DNA of 64,000 bases from Haloglomus litoreum (GCF_029338515.1 NZ_CP119988.1:62001-126000); one strand, 5' to 3'; shown: positions 24,941-34,099, counted from the first letter of the stretch. Notes: a model not told the origin generated them from the sequence alone. Translations and numbers: made by a program.

Positions 24941-27058
24941 TTACGTGGACTCGCCGTCGATGAACGCCACGCTGAGCCCCTCGCGCTCGGCGAGTCGGTC
25001 CGTCACCTGCGACAGCAGGTCCCTCCACGACCGGTCACCGGCGACCCACCGCGCCACCGGCTCCCCGTTCGGGACGAGCGCGCGCATGTCCTGATAGCTC
25101 AGCCCGTGGTCGGCGAGCCCCGCCCGCCAGCCCACCGGGTCGGTCCCGTGGGTGGTGATGTACCCCTCGTACCGGTCCCACTCGTCCCCCAGCCACAGGT
25201 ACGACGCGAGGCCGTGGCTGCTCACCCAGGTCGCGAGGTCCGCGCCCGTGCGCTCCGTCCGGACGGCATCGAGGTCGAGCTCCGGCGGTCGCGGGAGGTC
25301 GACGCGGGTGCGGATGCCGAAGTACCGCCGGAGGTCGCGGTCGTACCACTCCGGGTACGCGAACGCCTGCCGGTGGTCGTCCCACGTCTCGAGGAGTTCG
25401 TCGAGCCGGCCGCTCGCCGCCGCGCCGTCGAGTTCGGCGTACACCCGGAGGTCCGACAGCGGCGCCTCGACACAGTAGGTCAGGAACTGGACCGTGTACG
25501 GGTCCGCGAACGGCGGGAAGGGGGCGTTCTCGCCCGACCGGCGGAACGTGTGCTGCCCGGCCTCGGTGCGGTCGGCCGACGGGAGGTCGGTGTTCTCCTC
25601 GCTGTGGAGCATCCAGACCTCCCGGCGACCACCGTAGTGGCCGCCGACCGTCCCCCCCGCGCTCCCCTCGCTCCAGGTCAGGAGCCGGGACTGCCACGCG
25701 CAGGCCAGCGGGAGGCGGCTCTCCAGCACCGTCTGCAGGTCACGGACCAGGTATCCCGCCTCGTCGAACGCGCGCAGCGAGGTGAGCTCCGTCCGGAGGG
25801 TCTCGCGGTCGAGGTGCCGGCGGACCATCCGCTCGTCGAGCGCGAGCCGCCCCCGACGGGGCCCGTACCGCGGGGTGGTGAGCCGCTCGACCACTGCCTC
25901 ACGTTCGGCCCGTGCCGCCGCCAGCTCGGCCTCGATATCGTCGGGTGCCTCTCCCGACCGCTCCCCGCCCGCCGCACTCTCGGCCCCGCCGAGACGCCCC
26001 TCGAGTTCGGCGACCCGTTCGTCCAGGCGGCAGTACGCCCGGACGTCCTCGATGGGGACCGACAGCTCCGACTGCCCGAACGACCCGAAGTGGGCCGTCC
26101 CCGATGGCGGCGTGAGCCAGGTGTGGACTCCGGGGCCGAGTGCCGCGAGACCGTGGATCGCCCCGACCACCGCCTCGACGCGCTGGGCGTACGCCGGCCC
26201 CGGGCCGGCGGCGTCGGCCGTCCGGTGTCCGCCGTCGCCGACGAGGAAGTGATGACGGTACGGCGATCCGTCGATGTAGCCCTGGGGCTCGTCGGCACCG
26301 AGGACGAACCTGGCCTCCGCGGCACCGTCCCGCTCGGCGTGGAGGTGGACCGGCAGCGGGTCGTCGGCGGTCGACAGGGTGAGCGTCTCGAGGTCCCTGA
26401 GCGCGGCGTAGGTGTTCGCGTATCGCCACCGCTCGCCCGGGGGGACGATGGACTCGAACCCGCTCCCGACCCCGTGTGATAGCTCCGGGATGATGCCGAT
26501 ACCCGCGACGTAGGTCGACACCCCGTGTCGCTCGCGGCGCTCGTCCGTGGCCGCGTCGAGGACGTGTGCGACGAGCGGGAAGCTCCCACTCCCGAGCCCG
26601 TCGTCCAGGGCGTGGACGTGGACGACGTTGCAGGACCGCACCCGTTCGTCGTCGATGCCCCCGGGGTCGCTGTCGGTCCCCGCGAGGAGCGAATCGAACG
26701 CGCCGTCGACGGCGTCGCGGAGGGCGCTCCGTGCGTCCCCGCCCCGGCTGTCGAGCGCGTACCGCCCGACGGGTCGCTGGCGGCCCTGGCCGTCGGCCCC
26801 GACGCCGTCCGGGCGGAGGTACGGGTGGGTCGCCCGGGCGTCGGCCACGTCGTCGGGGTCGACCGCGAGCCGTACCTCTGTGGCACCCTCCGGCGCTCGC
26901 CCGAGCGCCGCCGGGTCCGCAGCGACGGCGACGTACTCGAACCGGTCGTCGTGCGTCGTACCCCACCCGGCACCGTCGCTGCCGGCCAGCGCCGCGAGGA
27001 CATCGATACCGGCTCCCCCGGCGCCGACGACGACCGTCCGGCTACGCCCGCTCGACAT
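24941..27058 (-). CDS. Tubulin-superfamily paralogue 2 with degenerate nucleotide site
   Basis: A 705-aa homologue of the genes on both sides. It keeps the first loop VVVGAGGAGIDVL, RQRPVGRYALD, GSFGQSELSVPIEDVRAYC, DPYTVQFLTY and FAYPEWYDRDL, but the GGGTGSGT signature is replaced by DDGLGSGS. The coiled-coil region is about 200 residues shorter. Loss of the signature Gly and Thr suggests weak or no GTP hydrolysis, so it could cap, nucleate or regulate filaments of its paralogues. Its ATG at 27058 is 211 bp from the divergent secreted-protein gene. Confidence 0.82.
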   Translation of the reverse strand: MSSGRSRTVVVGAGGAGIDVLAALAGSDGAGWGTTHDDRFEYVAVAADPAALGRAPEGATEVRLAVDPDDVADARATHPYLRPDGVGADGQGRQRPVGRYALDSRGGDARSALRDAVDGAFDSLLAGTDSDPGGIDDERVRSCNVVHVHALDDGLGSGSFPLVAHVLDAATDERRERHGVSTYVAGIGIIPELSHGVGSGFESIVPPGERWRYANTYAALRDLETLTLSTADDPLPVHLHAERDGAAEARFVLGADEPQGYIDGSPYRHHFLVGDGGHRTADAAGPGPAYAQRVEAVVGAIHGLAALGPGVHTWLTPPSGTAHFGSFGQSELSVPIEDVRAYCRLDERVAELEGRLGGAESAAGGERSGEAPDDIEAELAAARAEREAVVERLTTPRYGPRRGRLALDERMVRRHLDRETLRTELTSLRAFDEAGYLVRDLQTVLESRLPLACAWQSRLLTWSEGSAGGTVGGHYGGRREVWMLHSEENTDLPSADRTEAGQHTFRRSGENAPFPPFADPYTVQFLTYCVEAPLSDLRVYAELDGAAASGRLDELLETWDDHRQAFAYPEWYDRDLRRYFGIRTRVDLPRPPELDLDAVRTERTGADLATWVSSHGLASYLWLGDEWDRYEGYITTHGTDPVGWRAGLADHGLSYQDMRALVPNGEPVARWVAGDRSWRDLLSQVTDRLAEREGLSVAFIDGEST

Positions 27059-27233
27059 ACTCCCCCGGATGGTGGTCGCGGTGTTAACTGTGGAGGGAAC
27101 CGTGTCGGACCTGCTCCCGACGACGCCCGGTGGTGACGGGCCGACCCGGTGTGTCGGCTCCCGGTCCCCGACCCCGTACGGACCCTCGCCATCCCGTGAT
27201 AGCGACTTGATTGCGGCGGTCCGCTGCGTAAGC

Positions 27234-27241
27234 TTTTATAA
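27234..27241 (+). promoter_or_regulatory. TATA box of the secreted-protein gene
   Basis: TTTTATAA lies about 30 bp before the ATG at 27270, the distance expected for a leaderless or short-leader haloarchaeal transcript. A purine-rich GCGTAAGC just upstream could act as a BRE. Confidence 0.7.
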
Positions 27242-27269
27242 CCTCTCACGGAGTGGTGGGGACTGTCAG

Positions 27270-27962
27270 ATGAACCGACGGAAGCGAGAGGCGGCGCTGC
27301 GGACGGCTTCGGCACTGTGTGTGGGGCTTCTGCTCGTGGGGCTGGGTGGCGGCCCGGTCGCCGCGCAGGCGATAACCGTCGAGGGGGACTTCGCCGGGAC
27401 GCTCGGCGGCTACGACGACGGCGGGACCGACCGGCCCCACGTCGTGACCGTGGAGGGTGAGTTCACCGTCACCGGTGAGAACGCACAGAACGTCGAGGTC
27501 GAGGTGGCGCCCGGCAACCGGATGGTCCTCGACCAGCGCACCGTCGAGGCGTTCGTCGAGGGCGACCGCGAGGTCTCCTTCGACCAGACCAACCGGGGGA
27601 ACCGGGTCATCCTCCGGACGGACGAGATCCCCTCCGGCACCACCATCCAGGTCAACTTCGAGACGGTGTACGTCGGCGGCACCACCACGAACGAACTCAA
27701 CGCCGGGTCGGTCACCGTCAGCTACGAGACCGCCGGCGGCACCGAGGGTGAGGAGTCGTTCGACGCCCCGACCGACATGAGTGCGAGCGCCGACAACCGC
27801 ATCGGCTCGCTCCAGGCCGAGATCAACGGGACGCAGAACTGGCGGTTGATCGGCATCGCCGGGGCCGCGTTCGGCGTCATCGGCATCGTCGGGATGGTCG
27901 TCCTGTTCCTGCGGGGGCGCGACGACGGCGGGCCGCCGGGCCCGAGCGGTCCCGAGCTGTAG
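27270..27962 (+). CDS. Secreted, membrane-anchored beta-rich protein
   Basis: A 230-aa protein with a Sec-type signal (RRKREAALRTASALCVGLLLVGLGG, cut after about VAAQA). A Thr/Glu/Val-rich beta domain of about 150 residues (ITVEGDFAGTL, TVEGEFTVTGENAQNVEVEV, TIQVNFETVYVGG) follows. One C-terminal helix (LIGIAGAAFGVIGIVGMVVLFL) and a short basic/Gly-Pro cytoplasmic tail end the protein. The domain is therefore outside the membrane with the tail inside. I do not recognise the family. It lies inside the tubulin cluster, divergent from paralogue 2 and convergent with paralogue 3 (39-bp gap), so it is a candidate membrane partner. Confidence 0.75.
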   Translation: MNRRKREAALRTASALCVGLLLVGLGGGPVAAQAITVEGDFAGTLGGYDDGGTDRPHVVTVEGEFTVTGENAQNVEVEVAPGNRMVLDQRTVEAFVEGDREVSFDQTNRGNRVILRTDEIPSGTTIQVNFETVYVGGTTTNELNAGSVTVSYETAGGTEGEESFDAPTDMSASADNRIGSLQAEINGTQNWRLIGIAGAAFGVIGIVGMVVLFLRGRDDGGPPGPSGPEL

Positions 27963-28001
27963 CGGAGTCGCGAGAATCGCGGTCCTCGCGGCGTCGGCGG
28001 T

Positions 28002-30788
28002 TCAGCCGCGGGTCAGCTTGACCTCGACGCCGTGTTTCTCGATGAGGTTCTCCTGGACCTCCGTGAGGAGTTCCTCCCAGGTGATCTCGCCGGCGTGCCA
28101 GAGTTCGGCGGTCCGGCCGCTGGGGACGACATCACGCATGTCGTTGTAGGTGAGGCCGTACTCCTCGCTGAGGTAGTGCTTCCAGCCGGCGTACTCGTGG
28201 CCATCGACGGTGATGTAGCCGTTGAAGTCGTCCCACTCGTCGCCGTTCCAGAGGTAGGAGGCGAGGCCGTGGCTGCTGATCCAGGCCTTGAGCTCTCCGC
28301 TCTCCTTCTGGACGGTGATCTTCGTCTCGTCGAGTTCGGGGAGCTCCGGGAGCTCGGTGGAGGTCTCGATGGCGAACACCTTCTGGATCTCGCGGCCGTA
28401 CCACTCGGGGTAGGCGAACGCGAGGCGGTAATCGTCCCAGACATCGATGATGGCGTCGAGCCAGCCCTCCTCGGCGGCCCGGTCGAGTTCCGTGTACACC
28501 TGCAGGCTGGTGAGCGGCGAGTCGAGCGTGTAGCTGAGGAACTGCACGGTGTAGGGGTCCTCGAAGGAGGGGAAGACGCCCTCCTCGTCCGAGCGGCGGA
28601 ACTCGTGGCGGCCGGCGCCGGTGATGTCGAACTCGGGCAGGTCCGTGTTCTCGTCGCTGTGGAGCATCCAGATGTCGCGGATGGCGGTGGCCCGGTTACC
28701 GATGCCGTCCTCCGCCTCGTCGTCCCATGACATCAGGGTGGAGTCCCAGGCGTAGCTCTGGCCGATGCGCCCCTCGATCTGCTCGCCCAGGTCGCGTGCG
28801 AGGTAGCCTTGCTCGTGGAAGGCGCTGAGTGAGGTGAGCTCCTCCTCGAGTGTCTCGCGGTCGAGGTCCTCGCGGAGCTTCCGCTCGTCGAGGGCGAGCC
28901 GGCCGATCCGGCCGCCGTACTCGGCGTCGGTGAGCTCGTCCAGCTTGTCCTCGCGGTCCTCGATGAGCTCGCCCAGGTCGTCCTCCTTCTGCTCGATGCG
29001 CTCCCGCAGCTCCTCGATCTCGTCGTTCAGGCGGTCGACCCGCGGCCTGATGGTGTCCTGGAGCACGTCCGCGCGGCGGCTCCGGACCTCCTGCTTCAGC
29101 GCCCGGAGCTGGTCGCGGTTCCGCTGGTAGCCGTTGAGGTCCTCCTTGTGGGCCCGGTACGCCTCGAGCCACTCCTGGTAGTCGGGGCCGCCACTGCCGA
29201 GGAAGTCCGAGACGCCGGACAGCAGCCCGCCGTCATCCTCGGCCTCGTCCTCGACGGCCTGCTCCAGCTCCTCGATCTTGTCGTCGAGGAACCGCTGGAG
29301 CTCGCCCACCTTCTCGCTCGTGGTGGCGACGTTGTGCCCGTAGCCGTCCTCGCTCGCGACCTCCAGGTCCTTGTACTTCGAGTTGACGACCTCCCGCCAG
29401 GACTCGCGGATCCCCGCGCCCTCCTCCTCGATCCGCTTCTCGGCCCGTTCCATCGCGTAGGCGACGATCCGGTCGCCGTAGGACTCGCGGAGGTTGTCGA
29501 CGATGGCGTCGATCTCCTCGGTCGTCGTCTCGATGACGTTGTTCCCGGAGTTGATGCGGCGCTCGACCTGCTCGGCGACGTCACCCCTGATCGCCTCGCT
29601 GTCCTCGTACTCCTTGAGTATCTCCGTCGGGTCCTCGAGGATGGCCTCCAGGGTCTCGCGCTCGGAGATCTTCTCCTTGCGCTGCTCGACGAGGTCCCCG
29701 TCGCGCTCCTCCTCGTCGGGCTCGACCTCGGCCCGGAGCTCCTCGATCCGCTCGTTCAGGCTGCAGTAGGCCCTGACGTCCTCGATTGGGACCGTCAGCT
29801 GGGTCTGACCGAACGAGCCGAACTGGAAGTTCCCCTCCGCCGTCTCGAACCAGTTCTCGATCTCGTTCCCGTACATCGAGAGCCCGTAGATGGCCGACAT
29901 CATGGTGTTGTTGACCATCGAGCGGTAGGTCTCGGGCCCCCCCTGCTTGTTGTCGCCGTCGATCTGGTCCTCGTCGACGCCGATGAGGAAGTAGTGGCGG
30001 TACGGCGAACTGGTGATCTGCTCCTGCGGGTCGAGCCGGTCGATGTTGAACGTCGTCAGCCCCTCGTTGAGGTTCGCGATCTTCGAGTAGAGGTAGACCG
30101 GGAGCGGGTCGTGCTTGTCCGCGTCGATGAGCTTCTCGAGATCCTTGAGCGCGGCGTAGGCGTTGGCGTAGTACCGGTTGTCGCCCGGGGGGCTGAACGT
30201 GTCCAGGTTGTGCATGATCTCCGGCACGACCCCGACCCCCGCGGTGTAGATGTTCATCCCGCCGGCCGAGCCGCTGAGGTTGCCGGTGATCTCGTTCAGC
30301 ATGTGGGCGATGAGCGGGAAGGTCCCGCTGCCGGTTCCGCCGCCCAGCGAGTGGACGTGGATGACGTTGACCTGCTTGGCGTTGATGTCCGGGTCCTGCC
30401 GGCACGTCCGCATGTGGCCCTCGATGGCGTTGCTGATCTTCTCGTAGTGGGCGTCCCAGGACGGCATGTCCGTGTTGTCCAGCTTGTACCGGCCGACCGG
30501 CCGCTGGCGCTGGGCGCCCTTCTCGCCGACCTGGAGGCTCTCCGTCAGATACGGGTAGGCCCGCTGATCGGTCTTGATGTTCCGCCGGGGTGACCGCAGG
30601 TCGACCTGCGTCGCCTTGTCCGGGGAGTTCCGCACCTCGTTCGAACTGGAGTCGATCGCGATGTAGTCGAAGTATTTGTCGTACTCATCCCCCCAACCGA
30701 GCCCGTCGCTCTCGTGGATCCGGTTGATGACGTTGATACCAGCCTGGCCAACGCCAACCACGATCGTCGGAGCGGGTTCTACCGACAT
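28002..30788 (-). CDS. Giant tubulin/FtsZ-superfamily protein, paralogue 3
   Basis: About 928 aa. The GTPase-like domain spans residues ~8-340: TIVVGVGQAGINVINRI, RQRPVGRYKLD, signature SLGGGTGSGTFP at ~147-158, and DNRYYANAYAALKDLEKL. A coiled-coil segment (~355-660) contains an insertion with GLLSGVSDFLGSGG. The C-terminal domain has DPYTVQFLSY, FAYPEWYGREI, HGLASYLWNGDEW and the ending LTRG. The signature is intact, so GTP binding is likely. The start at 30788 is supported by the first-strand position; an in-frame ATG at 30815 is less likely. It is divergent from the zinc-ribbon protease gene, with 158 bp between. Confidence 0.87.
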   Translation of the reverse strand: MSVEPAPTIVVGVGQAGINVINRIHESDGLGWGDEYDKYFDYIAIDSSSNEVRNSPDKATQVDLRSPRRNIKTDQRAYPYLTESLQVGEKGAQRQRPVGRYKLDNTDMPSWDAHYEKISNAIEGHMRTCRQDPDINAKQVNVIHVHSLGGGTGSGTFPLIAHMLNEITGNLSGSAGGMNIYTAGVGVVPEIMHNLDTFSPPGDNRYYANAYAALKDLEKLIDADKHDPLPVYLYSKIANLNEGLTTFNIDRLDPQEQITSSPYRHYFLIGVDEDQIDGDNKQGGPETYRSMVNNTMMSAIYGLSMYGNEIENWFETAEGNFQFGSFGQTQLTVPIEDVRAYCSLNERIEELRAEVEPDEEERDGDLVEQRKEKISERETLEAILEDPTEILKEYEDSEAIRGDVAEQVERRINSGNNVIETTTEEIDAIVDNLRESYGDRIVAYAMERAEKRIEEEGAGIRESWREVVNSKYKDLEVASEDGYGHNVATTSEKVGELQRFLDDKIEELEQAVEDEAEDDGGLLSGVSDFLGSGGPDYQEWLEAYRAHKEDLNGYQRNRDQLRALKQEVRSRRADVLQDTIRPRVDRLNDEIEELRERIEQKEDDLGELIEDREDKLDELTDAEYGGRIGRLALDERKLREDLDRETLEEELTSLSAFHEQGYLARDLGEQIEGRIGQSYAWDSTLMSWDDEAEDGIGNRATAIRDIWMLHSDENTDLPEFDITGAGRHEFRRSDEEGVFPSFEDPYTVQFLSYTLDSPLTSLQVYTELDRAAEEGWLDAIIDVWDDYRLAFAYPEWYGREIQKVFAIETSTELPELPELDETKITVQKESGELKAWISSHGLASYLWNGDEWDDFNGYITVDGHEYAGWKHYLSEEYGLTYNDMRDVVPSGRTAELWHAGEITWEELLTEVQENLIEKHGVEVKLTRG

Positions 30789-30811
30789 GTGCCGACACGT
30801 GCGATACTCTA

Positions 30812-30826
30812 GCAAATAGCTTTTCG
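30812..30826 (-). promoter_or_regulatory. Probable TATA element of tubulin paralogue 3
   Basis: On the minus strand GAAAAGCTATTTGC lies about 25-38 bp before the ATG at 30788, in an otherwise GC-rich gap. The box is imperfect, so confidence is moderate. An A-rich GAAAA just upstream may serve as BRE. Confidence 0.45.
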
Positions 30827-30913
30827 GGTGACAGTGAGCGGGTCGAGCGGCCGCTCCCCCGCGACTCCACTCGCGGGCAGTGACCCGGCGCCGACACTCG
30901 CCACCACACGAAC

Positions 30914-30920
30914 ACTTAAT
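30914..30920 (+). promoter_or_regulatory. TATA element of the zinc-ribbon protease gene
   Basis: ACTTAAT lies 27 bp before the GTG at 30947. This spacing favours a leaderless transcript starting at that GTG, and was used to choose the start of the next gene. Confidence 0.55.
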
Positions 30921-30946
30921 CCACGCAGTTGCCTATCCGCGGTCGC

Positions 30947-32800
30947 GTGTCCGACATCCGCTGCACGGTGGCGCTGGAACTCGTCACCGACGACCCGGGG
31001 ACGATCAACATCACGTACGACTTCGAGTTCCCCGACCACCTCAACTGGTTCGCCTTCACCATCATCGACGGGTGGGACGGCATCCGGACACAGGGGTTCG
31101 ATGTCGACGGGCGGACCTGCAAGTGGACCCGGGGTGGTGGGTCCCGCGGGTCGATACGGATCGACTTTGGTGTCGGCGATGGCGCCGGCACGCCGGGCTA
31201 CGTCGACACCGGGGAGTGGGCGGTCACGCGGCTCCCGAACCTCAGCTGGCAGTGGAGCTACCGCTCGACCGGCCCGGCGCCCGAACTCGTCGAACGGTAC
31301 CGCGTCCCCGGCGAGGGGGCGATCAGCACCGACGGGGCGGTCGCGTACCTCGGTCCACACGAGCAGTACGTCGAGACCGCGCCCGGGACCGGCGAGGAGT
31401 TCCGGCTCGTCGTCCCGCACGATGCGACGCTCCGGGACGACCCGGACAGCATCCTGTCGGCGCTCACCCGGGCCTCCGAGTCGCTGGGCATCGGCGCCCT
31501 GAACGACTCCGTCCTGGCCATCGCGGCCCCGACCGGCGGGTACAGGTGGGGCTCGAAGGGCCGCCAGCGCGGCGACAACGGCTTCTGGGTCCGCGACGAC
31601 GCGGTCACCGACGAGACGAACGAGACGTGGGTCCACGAGTACGTCCACACCCGCCAGCTGTTCCGGAAGACCGACGCGACCTACTGGTTCAAGGAGGGAA
31701 CGGCGGACTACTTCGCGTCGCTCGCCGCCCTCGACCGGGGGGATGTCGACTTCGTCAACTTCCACGGGTTCCTGAGCCGGCGCGCCGACTCCGGAGCCGT
31801 GCTGGCCGACCCCGGAACCTGGTCGTCGAGCTCCACCGCGTACAGACAGGGCCGGCGGACGTGTGCCGCCCTCGACTGCGAGATCAGGGAGGTGACCGGT
31901 GGCGAAGCCACCCTGCTGGATGTCGTCGCACGGCTCAACGCCGACGGCGACCCGGACGACCCGCCGGACGTGTCAAATCGGGCGATACGCGAGGCCGCCG
32001 AGGCCGTCACCGGGACGGACATGCACGACTGGTTCGACCGGTACGTCCGTGCCGCCCGGGCACCGTCCGTGCCGGAGGACCGGGATGCGTTCGCAATCGA
32101 GACCGGGCATCCGGCGCCGGAGCCGGAGCCCGAACCTGAACCCGAGCCGGAGCCGGAGCCCGAACCTGAACCCGAGCCGGAGCCGGAGCCGGAGCCAGAG
32201 CCTGAACCCGAGCCGGAGCCGGAGCCGGAGCCAGAGCCTGAACCCGAGCCGGAGCCGGAGCCAGAGCCTGAACCCGAGCCGGAGCCGGAGCCAGAGCCTG
32301 AACCCGAGCCGGAGCCGGAGCCAGAGCCTGAACCCGAGCCGGAGCCGGAGCCAGAGCCTGAACCCGAGCCGGAGCCGGAGCCAGAGCCTGAACCCGAGCC
32401 GGAGCCGGAGCCCGAACCCGTTCGCCACTGTCCGGTCTGTGACACGGAGACGACGGACCAGTTCTGTCCCACGTGTGGGCACGAGTTCGAGGGTGAGCCC
32501 ACGAGTGAACCGCCGGCACCGGGGACGGAACGGACGTGCCCGGTCTGCGACACGGAGACGACGGATCAGTTCTGCCCCACGTGTGGACACGAACTCGGGC
32601 CAGCGCCCACCGACGGTGAGCCCACGAGCGAGCCGCCGACCGCCGGCAGCGAAACCTGTCCGATCTGTCGGACGGTGACGGACGCGGACCTGTGTCCGAA
32701 CTGTGGACACGACATGGCGCCACGCTGTCCGGTGTGCGATTCTGTCGGCGACCCGGAGGACGAGTACTGCGACACCTGCGGTCGGGATCTCCGTGGCTGA
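30947..32800 (+). CDS. Gluzincin-like metalloprotease with Glu-Pro rod and four zinc ribbons
   Basis: About 617 aa, with no signal peptide. Residues 1-~225 form a beta-rich N-terminal part. HEYVH at ~230-234 and the downstream [13 protein letters not shown] (Glu at ~250) form the HExxH...E zinc site of M1/M61-like peptidases. A pure Glu-Pro repeat fills ~390-491. The C terminus has four zinc ribbons: [19 protein letters not shown] twice, [19 protein letters not shown], and [22 protein letters not shown] Glu-Pro segment of ~100 residues should be a stiff rod holding ribbons and protease apart. The GTG start is preferred to a TTG at 30929. It is divergent from tubulin paralogue 3, which suggests a shared process. 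Confidence 0.8.
   Translation: MSDIRCTVALELVTDDPGTINITYDFEFPDHLNWFAFTIIDGWDGIRTQGFDVDGRTCKWTRGGGSRGSIRIDFGVGDGAGTPGYVDTGEWAVTRLPNLSWQWSYRSTGPAPELVERYRVPGEGAISTDGAVAYLGPHEQYVETAPGTGEEFRLVVPHDATLRDDPDSILSALTRASESLGIGALNDSVLAIAAPTGGYRWGSKGRQRGDNGFWVRDDAVTDETNETWVHEYVHTRQLFRKTDATYWFKEGTADYFASLAALDRGDVDFVNFHGFLSRRADSGAVLADPGTWSSSSTAYRQGRRTCAALDCEIREVTGGEATLLDVVARLNADGDPDDPPDVSNRAIREAAEAVTGTDMHDWFDRYVRAARAPSVPEDRDAFAIETGHPAPEPEPEPEPEPEPEPEPEPEPEPEPEPEPEPEPEPEPEPEPEPEPEPEPEPEPEPEPEPEPEPEPEPEPEPEPEPEPEPEPEPEPEPEPEPEPEPEPEPEPVRHCPVCDTETTDQFCPTCGHEFEGEPTSEPPAPGTERTCPVCDTETTDQFCPTCGHELGPAPTDGEPTSEPPTAGSETCPICRTVTDADLCPNCGHDMAPRCPVCDSVGDPEDEYCDTCGRDLRG
32221..32400 (+). repeat. 30-bp coding minisatellite (six identical units)
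   Basis: Inside the Glu-Pro rod, a 30-bp unit beginning GGAGCCGGAGCCAGAGCCTG is repeated six times without a change. The wider rod (about 32116-32420) consists of GAG/GAA-CC(G/C/A/T) codons. Exact identity at silent sites points to recent unit expansion by slippage or recombination. Copy number is likely to vary between strains. Confidence 0.9.
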
Positions 32801-32869
32801 ACGCACCCGCCGGCCCGACGGGCCCCGCCGCGGGTGGGGCGCCCCCGGCGTCCCCGTCTGGCCGCCCCG

Positions 32870-33562
32870 CTACGCTGGCGCGACCCCGACGGTCAGGAGC
32901 GTGCCGAACTCGCGGTAGCGCTCGACCATCGCCGCTCGCGTCTCCCAGTCCTCCGTCGGGAACTCGCTCGCGGGGGGGATGTCGGTCTCCCGGTCCGGGA
33001 TGTTGTCCTGCGTGGCGACGTGGAACCCGGCGTCGCGGAACGCCTCGCGGTACCGGTCCCGGGACCAGCGGGTCATGTCGATGGATATCCCGTCCTGCCA
33101 GTGGTGCGTGTGCTCGCTCTCCTCGTAGTAGTTCACCGCACAGTGGAAGGTCCCGCCGGGACGGAGGACGCGCCGGAGTTCCCGGAGTGCCGCGTGGGGG
33201 TCGCGGGCGTAGTAGAACGCCTCCATGGAGAAGCAGTGGTCGAGCGTGTCGTCCTCGAAGGGCAGGTGCTCGAAGTCCCCGCGGACGAACGCGACACGGT
33301 CGCGGAGCGAGGCGTCGGTGTACGACCGGGCGTTGCGGACCATCTCCGGGGCGCCGTCGAGGCCGTACGCGCGGCCGGCGTCCCGGGTCTCGACGAGCGC
33401 GCGGGCGGCGTAGCCGGAGCCACAGCCGAGGTCGAGGACGGCGTCGCCCGGTTCGACCGGCATCCGCGCGAGGACGTGCTTCGCGGTGTGCCAGTGGCGC
33501 TCCTCCATGCCGCGGTCGCGTCCATCGGCCGCCCAGGCGTCGAACTCCTCGCGAACGCTCAT
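32870..33562 (-). CDS. Class I SAM-dependent methyltransferase
   Basis: A 230-aa methyltransferase. SAM motif I is VLDLGCGSGYAARAL at about residues 42-56, the acidic motif II is GLDGAPEMV, motif III is RGDFEHLPF, and VLRPGGTFHCAVNYY follows. The layout resembles UbiE/Methyltransf_11 enzymes acting on small molecules. The substrate is unknown. It is divergent from the small membrane protein gene at 33671. Confidence 0.88.
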   Translation of the reverse strand: MSVREEFDAWAADGRDRGMEERHWHTAKHVLARMPVEPGDAVLDLGCGSGYAARALVETRDAGRAYGLDGAPEMVRNARSYTDASLRDRVAFVRGDFEHLPFEDDTLDHCFSMEAFYYARDPHAALRELRRVLRPGGTFHCAVNYYEESEHTHHWQDGISIDMTRWSRDRYREAFRDAGFHVATQDNIPDRETDIPPASEFPTEDWETRAAMVERYREFGTLLTVGVAPA

Positions 33563-33641
33563 ACCGGCTCCGGGCGTCGCGGGGTGAAAACGGGCGTGGT
33601 CCGTCGGCGCGCGTCGCGTGGTGCTCCTCCGTCCGGGAGCG

Positions 33642-33649
33642 TTTTATCG
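33642..33649 (+). promoter_or_regulatory. TATA box of the DUF2391-like gene
   Basis: TTTTATCG lies 22-29 bp before the ATG at 33671, which fits a leaderless transcript. Confidence 0.6.
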
Positions 33650-33670
33650 CCCGGCGTTCAGCACCGTGGC

Positions 33671-34099
33671 ATGGTCGGCCCCTCGCGACGGTTCAAGACC
33701 GCGGACATCGCCCAGCAGCTGGTCGGTGGATTCCTGCTCGCGGGTCCGTTCGTCGTCACCGCGGAGGTGTGGGAGCTGGCCGCCAGCATGAGCATCTTCC
33801 AGGCGCTCGTGACCGTCGGCATCGTCTTCGCCATCGGGTACGGCGCCCTCTACAAGGCCGAGGACCGCGACCCCGACCGCGAGCGGGAGGTCGGTGGCGT
33901 TCCGTTGCGCTTCGTCTCGCTGATGGCCATCTCCTTCGGCTCCGTGCTGGTCCTGGCGCTGGCGTTCGGCGCCCCCGAGACGTTCCTCACAGGACTGGGG
34001 GTCCCGACCAGCGAGTGGCCGCAGGTCACCGCCTACGCCGTCAGCATCGGCGCCATCTTCAGCGTGGTCGGGGCGGCGACAGCCGACTCCGTCTTCTAA
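33671..34099 (+). CDS. Four-helix membrane protein, DUF2391-like
   Basis: A 142-aa integral membrane protein with four hydrophobic segments: QQLVGGFLLAGPFVVTAEVW, FQALVTVGIVFAIGYGALY, FVSLMAISFGSVLVLALAFG, and VTAYAVSIGAIFSVVGAATA. The pattern GGFLLAGPF...EVWELA resembles the DUF2391 family of haloarchaeal and bacterial membrane proteins of unknown role. The stop is followed 3 bp later by the double-hairpin element. Confidence 0.75.
   Translation: MVGPSRRFKTADIAQQLVGGFLLAGPFVVTAEVWELAASMSIFQALVTVGIVFAIGYGALYKAEDRDPDREREVGGVPLRFVSLMAISFGSVLVLALAFGAPETFLTGLGVPTSEWPQVTAYAVSIGAIFSVVGAATADSVF

Noticed and set aside
23217..25094. Plus-strand frame of ~625 codons opposite tubulin paralogue 1
   Set aside because: No recognisable domain. 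The minus-strand protein has family motifs and paralogues.
32116..32420. Glu-Pro coding repeat as a CRISPR-like array
   Set aside because: Units are directly contiguous without spacers and are in frame in a protein.
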